From positions 1 to 39,881 of the forward strand of contig CAJMLL010000020.1 of NCBI GenBank assembly GCA_905214225.1: 39,881 nt of DNA, written 5' to 3'. Of this stretch, positions 9,555 through 18,029 are shown one piece after another (positions within the stretch are counted from its first letter, which is position 1; the number at the start of each line of letters is the position of its first letter). The stretch is from an uncultured bacterium (GTDB lineage Bacteria; Bacillota; Clostridia; Peptostreptococcales; Anaerovoracaceae). A model generated the notes under the pieces. The model saw only the letters and a program-made list of their open reading frames with translations, did no database searches and had not been told where the DNA came from. A program made the position numbers and the translations under genes.

Positions 9555-10100
9555 ATGAAGAAGATCATTTACCTGGCCGGCGGCTGTTTCTGGGGCGTCC
9601 AGAAGTATTTCGACCAGTTTGACGGGGTTATATCAACGGAAGCAGGCTATGCCAACGGGCCGGAAAAGGCAGGTCAGCCAGAACATATACCGACTTATGA
9701 AGAGGTCTGCGAAAACAGCGGCCACGCGGAAACCGTGAAGGTGGTCTATGATGAAGAGAAAATCAGTCTGAAGCAGCTTCTGAAATACTATTTTCTGGTT
9801 ATTGATCCGCTTTCCGTCAACCGCCAGGGGGCGGACAGCGGCATCCAGTACCGGACCGGCATTTTCTATACGGATGAGGACCAGCTTCCTGAAATTCGGG
9901 AGATTTATCATCGAGAAGAGGAGAAGCTTGGAAAGAAACTGGCCGTTCAGCTTGAGCCGCTGCAGAATTTCTATTCCGCCGAGGAATATCATCAGAAATA
10001 CCTGGAGAAACATCCGAGCGGATACTGCCACATCCGCACTTCCTATTTCACGATAGAAAAGTGGACGGATGAGGAAAAGGAAAATGCAGGATTGAAATAA
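9555..10100 (+). CDS. msrA: Peptide methionine-S-sulfoxide reductase A
   Basis: This 181-aa enzyme reduces methionine-S-sulfoxide in proteins. The catalytic motif GGCFWG is at residues 9-14 with the nucleophile C11. The family features EAGYANG, HAETV, Y-Q-Y-R-T-G in SGIQYRTGIF and the later AEEYHQKYL block are all present. No MsrB domain is fused. Length suits a stand-alone MsrA. A TTTTGGAGGAAAT ribosome site sits at good distance from the ATG. It may be read through from the fru operon across a weak hairpin. No dedicated promoter is obvious. Confidence 0.95.
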   Translation: MKKIIYLAGGCFWGVQKYFDQFDGVISTEAGYANGPEKAGQPEHIPTYEEVCENSGHAETVKVVYDEEKISLKQLLKYYFLVIDPLSVNRQGADSGIQYRTGIFYTDEDQLPEIREIYHREEEKLGKKLAVQLEPLQNFYSAEEYHQKYLEKHPSGYCHIRTSYFTIEKWTDEEKENAGLK

Positions 10101-10102
10101 GC

Positions 10103-10131
10103 ATGTCATTATAGTATATTTTGTGTATAAT
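10103..10131 (+). promoter_or_regulatory. Promoter of ptsH
   Basis: ATGTCA (10103-10108), a 17-bp spacer and a perfect TATAAT (10126-10131) lie about 90 bp upstream of the HPr start. The leader between them carries an AGGAGAAAGG ribosome site. Confidence 0.55.
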
Positions 10132-10219
10132 GAAATCAGGAAAAGAATCAGGATGATTATGCGCATACCGCATGAATATCGTTTTCGTTGTATTTGTATG
10201 AGGAGAAAGGAACTATAAA

Positions 10220-10477
10220 ATGAAAAATTTCAGCTATGTCATTACAGATCCAGAAGGAATCCATGCAAGACCGGCAGGACAGCTCGTTAAGCTGGTAAAG
10301 AGCTTCAACAGCACAATCATGATTTCCAAGGACGGAAAGAGCGTAAAGGCTTCCAAGACACTGGGCGTAATGTCTCTCGGCGCAAAGCAGGGATCCACAG
10401 TCGAGTTTACCTTTGAGGGCGACGATGAGGATGCTGCATGCGAAGCAGTTTCCAAGTTCATGAAAGAGAATCTGTAA
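10220..10477 (+). CDS. ptsH: Phosphocarrier protein HPr (atypical regulatory site)
   Basis: This 85-aa protein relays phosphate from enzyme I to sugar permeases. The phospho-histidine motif GIHARPAG is intact at H15. The conserved GVMSLGAKQG block follows at 49-58. In Gram-positive HPr the HPr kinase target is Ser46, just before the I-M-G of KSIMGVMSL. Here the aligned run is S45-K46-T47-L48-G49, so residue 46 is lysine with a serine one place earlier. It could be a normal HPr regulated through Ser45, or an HPr paralogue that escapes catabolite control. It has its own promoter and a strong terminator, so it is transcribed alone, without ptsI. Family assignment is secure; the regulatory consequence is inference. 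Confidence 0.94.
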   Translation: MKNFSYVITDPEGIHARPAGQLVKLVKSFNSTIMISKDGKSVKASKTLGVMSLGAKQGSTVEFTFEGDDEDAACEAVSKFMKENL

Positions 10478-10587
10478 GGACAGATTTAATGCGTATTCAG
10501 CTGGAATGGTTTGATGGATGAACATGTTTAAACGGGTTTACATGTTCTGCCAGCCGGAATAGCCTTTAACAAAGGCAAAAAGTTCAG

Positions 10588-10621
10588 GACAGAGCGGGAA
10601 TATTCCTGCTCTGTCTTTTTT
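10588..10621 (+). terminator. Rho-independent terminator of ptsH
   Basis: GACAGAGC (10588-10595) pairs with GCTCTGTC (10608-10615), with a GGAA/TTCC inner stem, followed by six T. It lies about 110 bp past the HPr stop. Confidence 0.85.
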
Positions 10622-10832
10622 GATCCTGTGACCTGGCAGAAGCTTCCGGGACCCAGATGTTGATCAAGAGCTGTGGAGCGGCAAGAGACCTGCCAAGCTG
10701 ATAGTATGTGAGACTGTAACGCAGCCTTATTCAGGACAAAATACGGCAGATATGTTATCATGGACTATACGGTTTTTAGATGCAGAGTGAAGACCCGCAT
10801 TAAACGAAGCAAGGGGAAAGGGAAACAGAAAG

Positions 10833-11810
10833 ATGGGGAAATCGGCAGAAATGAAGCACAGCAGTAAGAAGATCGGCATTTTCATGGCGCTGACGGGAGG
10901 CACCCTGTGGGGCTGCTCCGGCGTCATGGGAAGCTATCTGTTCGAACATAACGGATTTGATGCGAAGCTTCTGGTCACCTACAGACTTCTTCTCGCGGGT
11001 CTGGTCACGGTTCTCTATATTGCGCTGAAAAGCGGAAAAAAGGTATTCTCTATCTTCCGGGATCGCCGATCGTTCAGAGATGAAATCATCTTTTCCTTTA
11101 TCGGCATGCTTCCGTGTCAGCTGGTATATTTCCTTGCGGTCCAGGTATCGAATCCGAGCACAGCAACCGTTCTGCAGGGATCTGCGCCGATTCTGGTCCT
11201 TTTGTTCTATGTGTTCATCGATAAAAGGATGCCGTCCCGCATTGAAGTTCTGGTTCTGCTGCTTGTCATGACCGGAGCCTTCCTGATTACCACGCATGGA
11301 AACCTGAATTCCCTTGCAATCAGCAGACTGGCCCTGATTTTCGGCTTCGGAGCCGCGCTCTCTGCCGCGATCTACAACGTTCAGCCAGGGCATATTCTTG
11401 CGCGTTACGGAGCCGGCCCGGTGACCGGCTGGGCCATGCTGATCAGCGGAATCTGCATGATCCCCTTCTCTCATTTCTGGGACGCGCCTGTCCATATGGA
11501 CGTAAAAGGCTGGCTGTGTTTCCTTGGCGTGATCATCTTTGGCACCGTCGTGGCGCAGGCAGCCTACATGGAGGGCGTCCGCATCCTCGGAGCCGTGCAG
11601 GGAAGCCTGTTTGAGACCGTCGAGCCGGTCGTATCCACCATTCTGACCGTTGCGGCACTCGGCATGACGCTCACACTCTTCGATTACGCCGGAACCGTTC
11701 TGATCCTGCTGGGCGTCATTTTGCTGGCGCTGTTCGGCCACCGCAGGTCTGTGCCGGCGAACGCAGAGGATGAGGCCGCTGAGAAGAAGATCATCGAGGG
11801 ACAAAAATAA
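10833..11810 (+). CDS. EamA/DMT-superfamily transporter
   Basis: This 325-aa membrane protein has ten predicted hydrophobic helices in two repeated halves, the pattern of EamA (DUF6, RhaT-like) drug/metabolite transporters. The first repeat starts with TGGTLWGCSGVMGSYLF. The second contains the typical AVQGSLFETVEPVVSTI segment, in which a glutamate and proline lie in the ninth helix. Members export amino acids or other metabolites or import sugars; the substrate cannot be read from sequence. A basic, charged tail ends the protein. The gene precedes holA by 24 bp on the same strand, so the two may be co-transcribed. The AGGGGAAAGGG ribosome site is somewhat diffuse. Confidence 0.9.
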   Translation: MGKSAEMKHSSKKIGIFMALTGGTLWGCSGVMGSYLFEHNGFDAKLLVTYRLLLAGLVTVLYIALKSGKKVFSIFRDRRSFRDEIIFSFIGMLPCQLVYFLAVQVSNPSTATVLQGSAPILVLLFYVFIDKRMPSRIEVLVLLLVMTGAFLITTHGNLNSLAISRLALIFGFGAALSAAIYNVQPGHILARYGAGPVTGWAMLISGICMIPFSHFWDAPVHMDVKGWLCFLGVIIFGTVVAQAAYMEGVRILGAVQGSLFETVEPVVSTILTVAALGMTLTLFDYAGTVLILLGVILLALFGHRRSVPANAEDEAAEKKIIEGQK

Positions 11811-11833
11811 TTGCAGCAAGGAGGAAGAGCAGT

Positions 11834-12889
11834 ATGTATCAGAAAATGCGCCCAAAACGCGGTTATCAGATCTTTATCAGCGAGCTGAAAAGCGGAGCAG
11901 TCAAGCCGGTTGTTTTGTTTTCCGGAGAAGAAGAATATCTGATCAACTGGGCCGGAAACTGGATGATCAAAAGATTTATTCATCCTGCAGCAAAAGCTGT
12001 TGACTGCTCCGTGATCGATGGACAGGAAGCAGAAATTCCGGATATTCTGAAGCAATGCGAAACTTTCCCGATGCTTTCTAAAAAGCGTGTCGTCTGGGTA
12101 AAAAATTTCACAGCTCTGAAGCAGACCAGGGGAATCTCAGAACATGATGCAGAACTTATTCTTGCATACCTGAAAAATCCGAATCCCTCTGCCATTCTCA
12201 TTTTCTCCTCTGCAGAAATTGATGGCCGGGCAAAAGTTTTGAAAGCCCTGAAAAAAGAGGGGTCCTGGTATTCCTTTGACGATCTCAGTGAGCAGGAGCT
12301 GATGTCCTTTGCCCATAAACGCTTTCAGGCGGCAGGGAAAGTCATCAGCCGTGCAGATATGCGCTATCTGGTGCAGAGCACAGGATATTTTAATAAAGAA
12401 AGCAGTTATCATCTCTTTCAGTTTGAAAACGATCTTCAGAAAATCATCGCCCATTCAGAGGGGAATGCCATCAGAAGAGAAGATATTGAATCCATGATTT
12501 CCGGCGATGGAGATACCTTCATTTTCAATCTGCTGGACGGGATCAGCGGAAACGATAAAAAAAGCGCTTTTCAGATCCTCCATAACAAGCTGAGGGAAAA
12601 CAGCAATGAAGCCGGAAGTATTGTCGGAGCCATTGCCAGCCAGGTCGAGCTGATGCTGGAAATCAGAGAATTCATGGACAAAAGAGGCGGCCGGGTAACA
12701 GCCGCCTGGATTAGTAAATATACAGGAATCAATGAATACAGAATCAAAAAAGCTATGAATTATGCACGGCGCTACAGCCTTGAGAAACTTCAGGATATGA
12801 CCATGGAAATTTACGAAACAAATGAAAATATCGTCAGCGGACTCCTGGACGGAAGAACGGCGCTGGAAATGTATATTGCAAGGATCTGA
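11834..12889 (+). CDS. holA: DNA polymerase III delta subunit
   Basis: This 351-aa protein matches HolA, the clamp-loader delta subunit that opens the sliding clamp in DNA replication. It shows the family's degenerate AAA+ region: VLFSGEEEYLINWA at about 25-40, then CETFPMLSKKRVVWVKN and the LIFSSAEIDGR segment. The helical collar domain contains ISGNDKKSAFQILHNKL and a C-terminal ALEMYI. There is no Walker A nucleotide site, as expected for delta. An AAGGAGGAAGAGC ribosome site precedes the ATG. It lies just downstream of the transporter gene and ends in a convergent region shared with recN. Confidence 0.92.
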   Translation: MYQKMRPKRGYQIFISELKSGAVKPVVLFSGEEEYLINWAGNWMIKRFIHPAAKAVDCSVIDGQEAEIPDILKQCETFPMLSKKRVVWVKNFTALKQTRGISEHDAELILAYLKNPNPSAILIFSSAEIDGRAKVLKALKKEGSWYSFDDLSEQELMSFAHKRFQAAGKVISRADMRYLVQSTGYFNKESSYHLFQFENDLQKIIAHSEGNAIRREDIESMISGDGDTFIFNLLDGISGNDKKSAFQILHNKLRENSNEAGSIVGAIASQVELMLEIREFMDKRGGRVTAAWISKYTGINEYRIKKAMNYARRYSLEKLQDMTMEIYETNENIVSGLLDGRTALEMYIARI

Positions 12890-12930
12890 GGGAAAGCCTG
12901 AAGGAAGAACTGAACAGACGCAAAAACAGT

Positions 12931-12994
12931 AAATCCCCGTTTCACCACCAAGCCTGCCATTTCAAGGTTCCCGGTGAAGCGGGGATTTCGGCTT
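12931..12994 (-). terminator. Terminator-like hairpin between holA and recN
   Basis: A 16-bp stem is formed by 12931-12946 (AAATCCCCGTTTCACC) and 12973-12988, with one G-T pair. On the minus strand it is followed by a T-rich run, so it can end recN transcripts. With its position between convergent genes it may act in both directions. Confidence 0.65.
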
Positions 12995-13066
12995 TCATCC
13001 AGATATGAACGGTACAGCCAGGTATCTGCCTGCTCCAAAGAGCAGAGAGCAGAAACACTCCAAGAT

Positions 13067-14698
13067 TTACTGCCGGTGTTTTTCCATAGCCCAAATCAGC
13101 TGCTCCGCGCTTTTCATCGTCAGGTCTGTCACTGCGTCACCGCCGAGGAGACGAGCGATCTCCTCGGTTTTCTGCTCCGGATTCAGCAGCTGGATGTGGG
13201 AGTAGGTCGCATCATCATCAGAATCCTTGTAAATCCGGTAATTGGTGTCTGCGGCTGCGGCAATCTGCGGCAGGTGGGTGATGCAGATGATCTGGTGATT
13301 CTTTGCGATCTGCTGGAGTTTCCTTGCAACAACGCTGGCGGTGATTCCGCTGATTCCGGTATCGATTTCATCGAATATCATGGTCGGAATCTGGTCATCG
13401 TCTCCGATGACGTTCTTAATAGCCAGCATGATTCTGGAAATTTCTCCTCCGGAAGCAGTCTTGGCAAGGGATTTCAGAGGTTCTCCCTTATTAGTGCTGA
13501 TCAGAAATTCGCAGAGATCTCCTCCGGAAGAGGTGATGGCCGGCGCCTTCTCGATGGTAATCTGCAGCTGGGCGTAAGGAAAATTCAGATCGTGAAGTTC
13601 CCGCTCAATGGCAGCTTCCAGCTCGGCCGCACTTCTTTTTCTTGCCTCCGTAAGAGAAGCTGTTTTCTCCTTCAGGACGTCCAGGGCAGCTTTTGTCTGC
13701 TTTTCCAGACCGGCTTTCTGGTCCTCAAAGTTTTCCACCAGTTCCAGTTCTCCGGCAATCCGGTCTCTGTAGGAGAGAATTTCTTCGATGGAGCGGCCGT
13801 ACTTACTTTTCAGGCTGTCAATCAGATCGAGGCGGCTGATCACCTGATCTACTTCACCCGGCTGAAAATCCGTCTTTTCCGTGACTGTGCGGATGCGATC
13901 ATTCAGTTCCTGAAGGTCAGCGCTGATTCCACCCAACAGACCCGAAATTTCCTTCAGATCGCTTGAAAAAGAGGCGACAGAGGAAATCTGTGCTTCTGCC
14001 TGGCCGATCATATTCTCTGCGTTTTCTTCGCCCCCGTTGAGGAGTTCCTGGGCCATGTTCATGGCCTGGAAGATCTTTTCACTGTTTTTCAGTACAGAGA
14101 TCCGTTCATTCAGTTCGGTATCTTCACCGACGCGGAGCTGAGCCGCATCGATTTCCTGAAGTTCATAGCGGCAGAGATTGACTCTTCTTCTGTTCTCGCG
14201 TTCATCGTGAAGGAGCTTGTTCAGTTTTCCGCGTACAGCCTTGTAATTGACATAGGCAGAGGTAAACGCCTGAAAGCGGGAACGGATATCCTCATGCCGG
14301 AAGGCGTCCACCAGTTCCATATGACGTTCCGGATCCAGCAGGGCCTGATTATCGTACTGGCCGTGAATGTCCGCAATTCTTCCTGCGGCTTCCTGAATCT
14401 GACTTAAGGAGACCAGGTCACCGTTCAGCCGGCAGAGATTGCGTCCATTTCTGCTGAGTTCACGCGTAATGATGCAGGATTCACCGTCCAGATCAGCCTG
14501 CATCTGGATTTTTGCCTTCTCCGCGCCCCGCCGGACAAAGGATGAATCCGCACGTGCGCCAAGAGCAAGGCTCATCGCCTCAATGATAATTGATTTTCCG
14601 CTGCCTGTTTCACCGGTAATGACATTCAGACCCGGATGAAAATCCACATCGGTTGATTTGATAATCGCAAAATCCGATATTCTGATGTGTTCAATCAT
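13067..14698 (-). CDS. recN: DNA repair protein RecN
   Basis: This 543-aa SMC-like ATPase takes part in recombinational repair of double-strand breaks. The Walker A motif GETGSGKS is at about 30-37, and FVRRGAEKAKI and IHGQYDNQALL follow. The middle is a long coiled coil (about 150-370). The C-terminal half contains the ABC signature region TASGGEISRIMLAIK and the Walker B sequence IFDEIDTGISG. Length is slightly under the usual 550-570 residues but all motifs are intact. It lies downstream of argR on the same strand, the conserved argR-recN order of Firmicutes, although a terminator lies between the two. In many relatives recN is induced by DNA damage; I did not identify a LexA box with confidence. 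Confidence 0.95.
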   Translation of the reverse strand: MIEHIRISDFAIIKSTDVDFHPGLNVITGETGSGKSIIIEAMSLALGARADSSFVRRGAEKAKIQMQADLDGESCIITRELSRNGRNLCRLNGDLVSLSQIQEAAGRIADIHGQYDNQALLDPERHMELVDAFRHEDIRSRFQAFTSAYVNYKAVRGKLNKLLHDERENRRRVNLCRYELQEIDAAQLRVGEDTELNERISVLKNSEKIFQAMNMAQELLNGGEENAENMIGQAEAQISSVASFSSDLKEISGLLGGISADLQELNDRIRTVTEKTDFQPGEVDQVISRLDLIDSLKSKYGRSIEEILSYRDRIAGELELVENFEDQKAGLEKQTKAALDVLKEKTASLTEARKRSAAELEAAIERELHDLNFPYAQLQITIEKAPAITSSGGDLCEFLISTNKGEPLKSLAKTASGGEISRIMLAIKNVIGDDDQIPTMIFDEIDTGISGITASVVARKLQQIAKNHQIICITHLPQIAAAADTNYRIYKDSDDDATYSHIQLLNPEQKTEEIARLLGGDAVTDLTMKSAEQLIWAMEKHRQ

Positions 14699-14756
14699 TT
14701 CTGCTTCTCCATTATCCGATACTCAGAAGATCAGAAGTGATGAGTCGTGCAGCAGA

Positions 14757-14793
14757 TAAAAAGGGCAGGTCAATCCGCATAATGACCCGCCTT
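14757..14793 (-). terminator. Rho-independent terminator of argR
   Basis: On the minus strand AAGGCGGGTCA pairs with TGACCTGCCCTT (one bulge) and is followed by five T. It separates argR from recN, so recN probably also has its own start. Confidence 0.75.
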
Positions 14794-14834
14794 AAGAGAT
14801 TTCTGCCTTCTTCTGGAGCCGCAGCTGAAGCAGA

Positions 14835-15302
14835 CTAGTTTTCCTGCTTCTTTGCGGTCAGCATCTTGTTGAATAATCCCAGAATTTCATCGACATTCTT
14901 TTCATCATCGACGACAATCAGCATGGTGTTGTCGCCGGCAACTGTTCCTGCGATGTGCTCTACGCCGATATTATCTACTGCTTCTGCAGCTGCGCTTCCG
15001 CATCCTGAAAGGGTTTTTATCAGGATCAGGTTGTTTACTGCATTGAAGCTTAATACCGTTTCCTTGAAAATCTTAATGAAGCGGTCGGAAATCGGAGCAT
15101 CAGAGCGTTTGCTGACAGCATACTTATACTTTCCGCTGGAAGAGAGAGTCTTAATCAGCTGCAGTTCCTTGATATCTCTGGAAATTGTAGCCTGTGTGAC
15201 TTCAAATCCTTCCTTGCGCAGCATGGCTGCCAGTTTATCCTGGGTTTCGATCTCATACTTGCTGATCAGTTCTAGTATTTTATTTTGTCTGGAATAACGC
15301 AT
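14835..15302 (-). CDS. argR: Arginine repressor ArgR
   Basis: This is a 155-aa hexameric arginine-responsive repressor and activator. The N-terminal winged helix (1-70) contains VTQATISRDIKEL, the family recognition helix. The C-terminal arginine-binding and hexamerisation domain has GSAAAEAVD and GTVAGDNTMLIV, matching the canonical GTIAGDDT motif. Two in-frame ATGs exist. The one at 15308 directly abuts the AGGAGG (15309-15314), so the ATG at 15302, with 6-nt spacing, is the likely start; using the first adds two residues. Promoter and candidate ARG box lie upstream. Confidence 0.95.
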   Translation of the reverse strand: MRYSRQNKILELISKYEIETQDKLAAMLRKEGFEVTQATISRDIKELQLIKTLSSSGKYKYAVSKRSDAPISDRFIKIFKETVLSFNAVNNLILIKTLSGCGSAAAEAVDNIGVEHIAGTVAGDNTMLIVVDDEKNVDEILGLFNKMLTAKKQEN

Positions 15303-15336
15303 ATTCATCCTCCTGCTCGTGTATAACTATACATCG

Positions 15337-15378
15337 ATTATACCATAGTTATTAGAGAAAATGAATAATCATTTATTT
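15337..15378 (-). promoter_or_regulatory. argR promoter overlapping a candidate ARG box
   Basis: On the minus strand TTCATT (15360-15365), a 17-bp spacer and a perfect TATAAT (15337-15342) form the promoter. The AT-rich run TGAATAATCATTTATT at 15362-15377 resembles ARG boxes and covers the -35. A palindrome GTATAACTATAC lies at 15321-15332 in the leader. Autoregulation by ArgR is therefore plausible, but the box match is by eye. Confidence 0.5.
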
Positions 15379-15431
15379 ATCCGAGGAATAAAAATGCGCT
15401 TCCGGGAAAATATGTTTCTTTTCTGTTCGTA

Positions 15432-15460
15432 TGGACAAACGTATGTTCTTATGATATACT
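15432..15460 (+). promoter_or_regulatory. Promoter of the ruvCAB-queA cluster
   Basis: TGGACA (15432-15437), a 17-bp spacer and TATACT (15455-15460) lie about 65 bp upstream of ruvC. This would drive the junction-resolution genes divergently from argR. Confidence 0.6.
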
Positions 15461-15525
15461 GAGTTCATCAGTTTTGCAAGGGGTTATGGAAGAATTTATT
15501 AAAAAAGAAAGGCGGATGGTTGTCA

Positions 15526-16074
15526 ATGAGAATTCTCGGTATCGACCCGGGGTATGCGATTATGGGATGGGCCATTATTGATATGAAGGGGAATCACTTT
15601 CAGGCGGTGGATTACGGCGCGATTACGACAGACGCGGGAACACCGATGGAATTCCGCCTTCAGCATCTTTATACGGAGCTGAAATCGATTATTCAGATTT
15701 ACCAGCCGCAGGAAGCATCGATCGAAGAACTGTTCTTCAACACGAATGCGAAAACGGTTATCCATGTAGGCGAGGCAAGGGGAATTGCCATCCTTGCCTG
15801 CGTCAATGCGGGCCTTGAAGTAAATGAATACACACCGCTTCAGATCAAGCAGGGTCTGGTAGGTTACGGAAGAGCAGATAAGAAGCAGGTGCAGGAAATG
15901 GTCAAGGCCATTCTGAATCTGGAGGAGGTTCCGAAGCCGGATGATACGGCAGATGCGGTTGCCGCGGCGGTCTGTCACGGACACGCCTATGCGTCGCGGA
16001 AACAAAAGAAAAAGCTGGACGAACTGCTGAAAGCCCAGCCGGGGCATAAACTCCGCATCCGTAAAGGAATTTAA
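15526..16074 (+). CDS. ruvC: Crossover junction endodeoxyribonuclease RuvC
   Basis: This 182-aa resolvase cuts Holliday junctions. The RNase H-like fold shows GIDPG with D7, a glutamate pair in SIEELFF at about E67/E68 and the DDTADAVAAA run with D140 and D143. The four acidic catalytic positions are thus present. The start at 15526 gives MRILGIDPG, the standard RuvC N-terminus. An in-frame TTG at 15520, nearer to a weak AAAGGCGG ribosome site, would add two residues. It heads the ruvC-ruvA-ruvB order and is followed by a 95-bp gap. Confidence 0.95.
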   Translation: MRILGIDPGYAIMGWAIIDMKGNHFQAVDYGAITTDAGTPMEFRLQHLYTELKSIIQIYQPQEASIEELFFNTNAKTVIHVGEARGIAILACVNAGLEVNEYTPLQIKQGLVGYGRADKKQVQEMVKAILNLEEVPKPDDTADAVAAAVCHGHAYASRKQKKKLDELLKAQPGHKLRIRKGI

Positions 16075-16168
16075 CCTCTTGCCGGCTGCCTTTTGTCCGG
16101 AAACGGTTGAAATATTTACAGAATGCGATAAGATGGAAGATTGTTGGATATAATAGATTGGAAGAAAT

Positions 16169-16765
16169 ATGATTCGGTTTTTACAGGGAAAAATTCATCC
16201 GCAAATGGATGGCACAGTGATCATCGTGACGGCGTCCGGCATCGGCTTCCGGGTGTTTATTCCGGGAAATTCACCGCTGTATAAGTGTGCAGAGGGTGAC
16301 GACGTTCAGGTGTATACATCGATGGCGGTCAGAGAGACGGAAATCAGCCTGTATGGCTTTCAGAATGAGCAGGAACTGGAGCTTTTCCAGCTGCTGACGA
16401 CGGTAAAAGGCGTAGGCTCCAAGGCAGCGCTGTCGATTATGGGAACGGCGCCAATTCAGGAGCTGAAACGGGCGATTGCCATGGAAGATCCGTCTGTGGT
16501 GCAGCAGGCTCAGGGAGTCGGGAAGCGCACGGCGGACCGGATTATTCTGGAGCTTAAGGATAAAGTGGACTTCAATCCGGCGGAAGCAGGCGGCGGGGAA
16601 GCGGTCGTATCTGCAGCAGAAGGCAGCGAGCGGAAGATTGCCGTGGAAGCTCTGGAAGCACTGGGTTACAGCCATGCAGAAGCAGAAGAGGCCGTGCGGC
16701 TTGTTGAAGAGGAGAATCTTGACAGCGAGGGCTACATCAAGGCGGCCTTAAAGAATCTCTTTTAA
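16169..16765 (+). CDS. ruvA: Holliday junction DNA helicase subunit RuvA
   Basis: This 198-aa protein binds four-way junctions and loads RuvB. The N-terminal OB domain (1-63) begins MIRFLQGK. Tandem helix-hairpin-helix motifs follow, seen as LLTTVKGVGSKAALSIM and AQGVGKRTADRIILELKDK. A flexible acidic/Gly/Ala linker leads to a C-terminal three-helix domain (about 150-198) that contacts RuvB. Length is normal. In the gap before it there is a possible promoter (TTGAAA at 16107, TAAGAT at 16129), so it may not depend only on the ruvC promoter. ruvB follows after about 100 bp. Confidence 0.95.
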   Translation: MIRFLQGKIHPQMDGTVIIVTASGIGFRVFIPGNSPLYKCAEGDDVQVYTSMAVRETEISLYGFQNEQELELFQLLTTVKGVGSKAALSIMGTAPIQELKRAIAMEDPSVVQQAQGVGKRTADRIILELKDKVDFNPAEAGGGEAVVSAAEGSERKIAVEALEALGYSHAEAEEAVRLVEEENLDSEGYIKAALKNLF

Positions 16766-16863
16766 GCAGTGATCGGGCAAGCCTGTCTTTCATGGCAGGG
16801 AATATAGCAGAGTATAGATGAAAATGAAAGCATCCGCAGGGATGACAGGAAGGGCAGATATTC

Positions 16864-17898
16864 ATGGACGAACGGATAACGCAGGGATCTCCGCTATCCA
16901 TTGAGGAAGAGCATAATGAAAAGACGCTGCGTCCGCAGTATCTGGGAGATTTTATCGGCCAGTCAAAGGTCAAAGACAATTTAAAGGTATTTATCGAGGC
17001 TGCGAAAATGCGCGGGGAGCCGCTGGACCACGTACTGTTCTACGGTCCTCCGGGACTTGGAAAGACAACGCTTGCAGGGATTATCGCAAACGAGCTGGGC
17101 GTTGAAATCAAGGTGACCAGCGGTCCTGCAATCGGGCGCGCCGGGGACCTGGCCGCGATTCTGACGAATCTGAATGATAACGATGTGCTGTTTATCGATG
17201 AGATTCACCGTTTAAACCGCGCGGTCGAGGAGGTTCTGTACTCCGCCATGGAGGACTACGCGCTGGACATCATCATCGGCAAAGGCCCATCAGCAAGGTC
17301 GATCCGCCTGGATATTGCCAGGTTCACCCTGATCGGCGCGACGACCCGCGCGGGCAGTCTGTCTGCTCCGCTCAGAGACCGTTTTGGCGTCATCTGCAAA
17401 TTTGATATGTATGAACCTGAGGAGCTCGCGGAAATCGTCAGAAGATCCGCCGGAATCATGGGAATCGGCATTGACGATGATGCGCTGATGGAAATCGCCA
17501 GATGCTCCAGGGGAACGCCGCGTGTTGCCAACCGCCTGCTGAAGCGGATCCGGGACTTTTCTCAGGTAAAGGGAGACGGGCATATCGATGCTTCGATCAC
17601 CCAGCTTGCCATGAAGGCGCTGGGAATTGATGAGCTGGGTCTGGAGAGGCTGGACCGGGAGATGCTGCGGACGATTATCACGCGTTTCCACGGAGGGCCG
17701 GTTGGAATCGATACCATAGCTGCGTCCCTGGGCGAGGAAAGAGTCACTCTGGAGGATGCGCATGAGCCCTATCTGATCCAGTCTGGGCTTTTATTCCGGA
17801 CGCAGAAAGGACGTATGGCGACCCAGCTTGCCTATGACCACCTTGGGCTTTCGGATTTGTTCCCTGGAGATCATCCGGAAGTTTCAGAAGAAGAGTAG
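16864..17898 (+). CDS. ruvB: Holliday junction branch-migration ATPase RuvB
   Basis: This 344-aa AAA+ motor drives branch migration with RuvA. The Walker A motif GPPGLGKTT is at about 60-68, Walker B FIDEIHR at about 111-117, the sensor 1 region is GATTRAGSL, and the arginine-finger region reads APLRDRFG. The C-terminal winged helix contains [20 protein letters not shown]. It begins [10 protein letters not shown], typical of RuvB. AGGAAGGGCAG upstream serves as ribosome site. Length and motifs are complete. Confidence 0.97.
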   Translation: MDERITQGSPLSIEEEHNEKTLRPQYLGDFIGQSKVKDNLKVFIEAAKMRGEPLDHVLFYGPPGLGKTTLAGIIANELGVEIKVTSGPAIGRAGDLAAILTNLNDNDVLFIDEIHRLNRAVEEVLYSAMEDYALDIIIGKGPSARSIRLDIARFTLIGATTRAGSLSAPLRDRFGVICKFDMYEPEELAEIVRRSAGIMGIGIDDDALMEIARCSRGTPRVANRLLKRIRDFSQVKGDGHIDASITQLAMKALGIDELGLERLDREMLRTIITRFHGGPVGIDTIAASLGEERVTLEDAHEPYLIQSGLLFRTQKGRMATQLAYDHLGLSDLFPGDHPEVSEEE

Positions 17899-18029
17899 AA
17901 AACTGACCGGACCGGAGCGGCGGTGCACGGTATTTTATGATGTCTGAAAATACGCCGCTGTATTTACATTTATTCATGACCGGATAGAATAAGAATGAAG
18001 AGAAAATAAAATATAAAGGAAGTATTGAA

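Noticed and set aside
10800..11855. A 351-codon minus-strand frame opposite the EamA transporter
   Set aside because: It covers the transporter exactly and has low-complexity Gln/Arg/His composition typical of an antisense shadow.
12974..13966. A 330-codon plus-strand frame opposite recN
   Set aside because: recN on the minus strand has all its family motifs; this frame has no ribosome site or recognisable motif.
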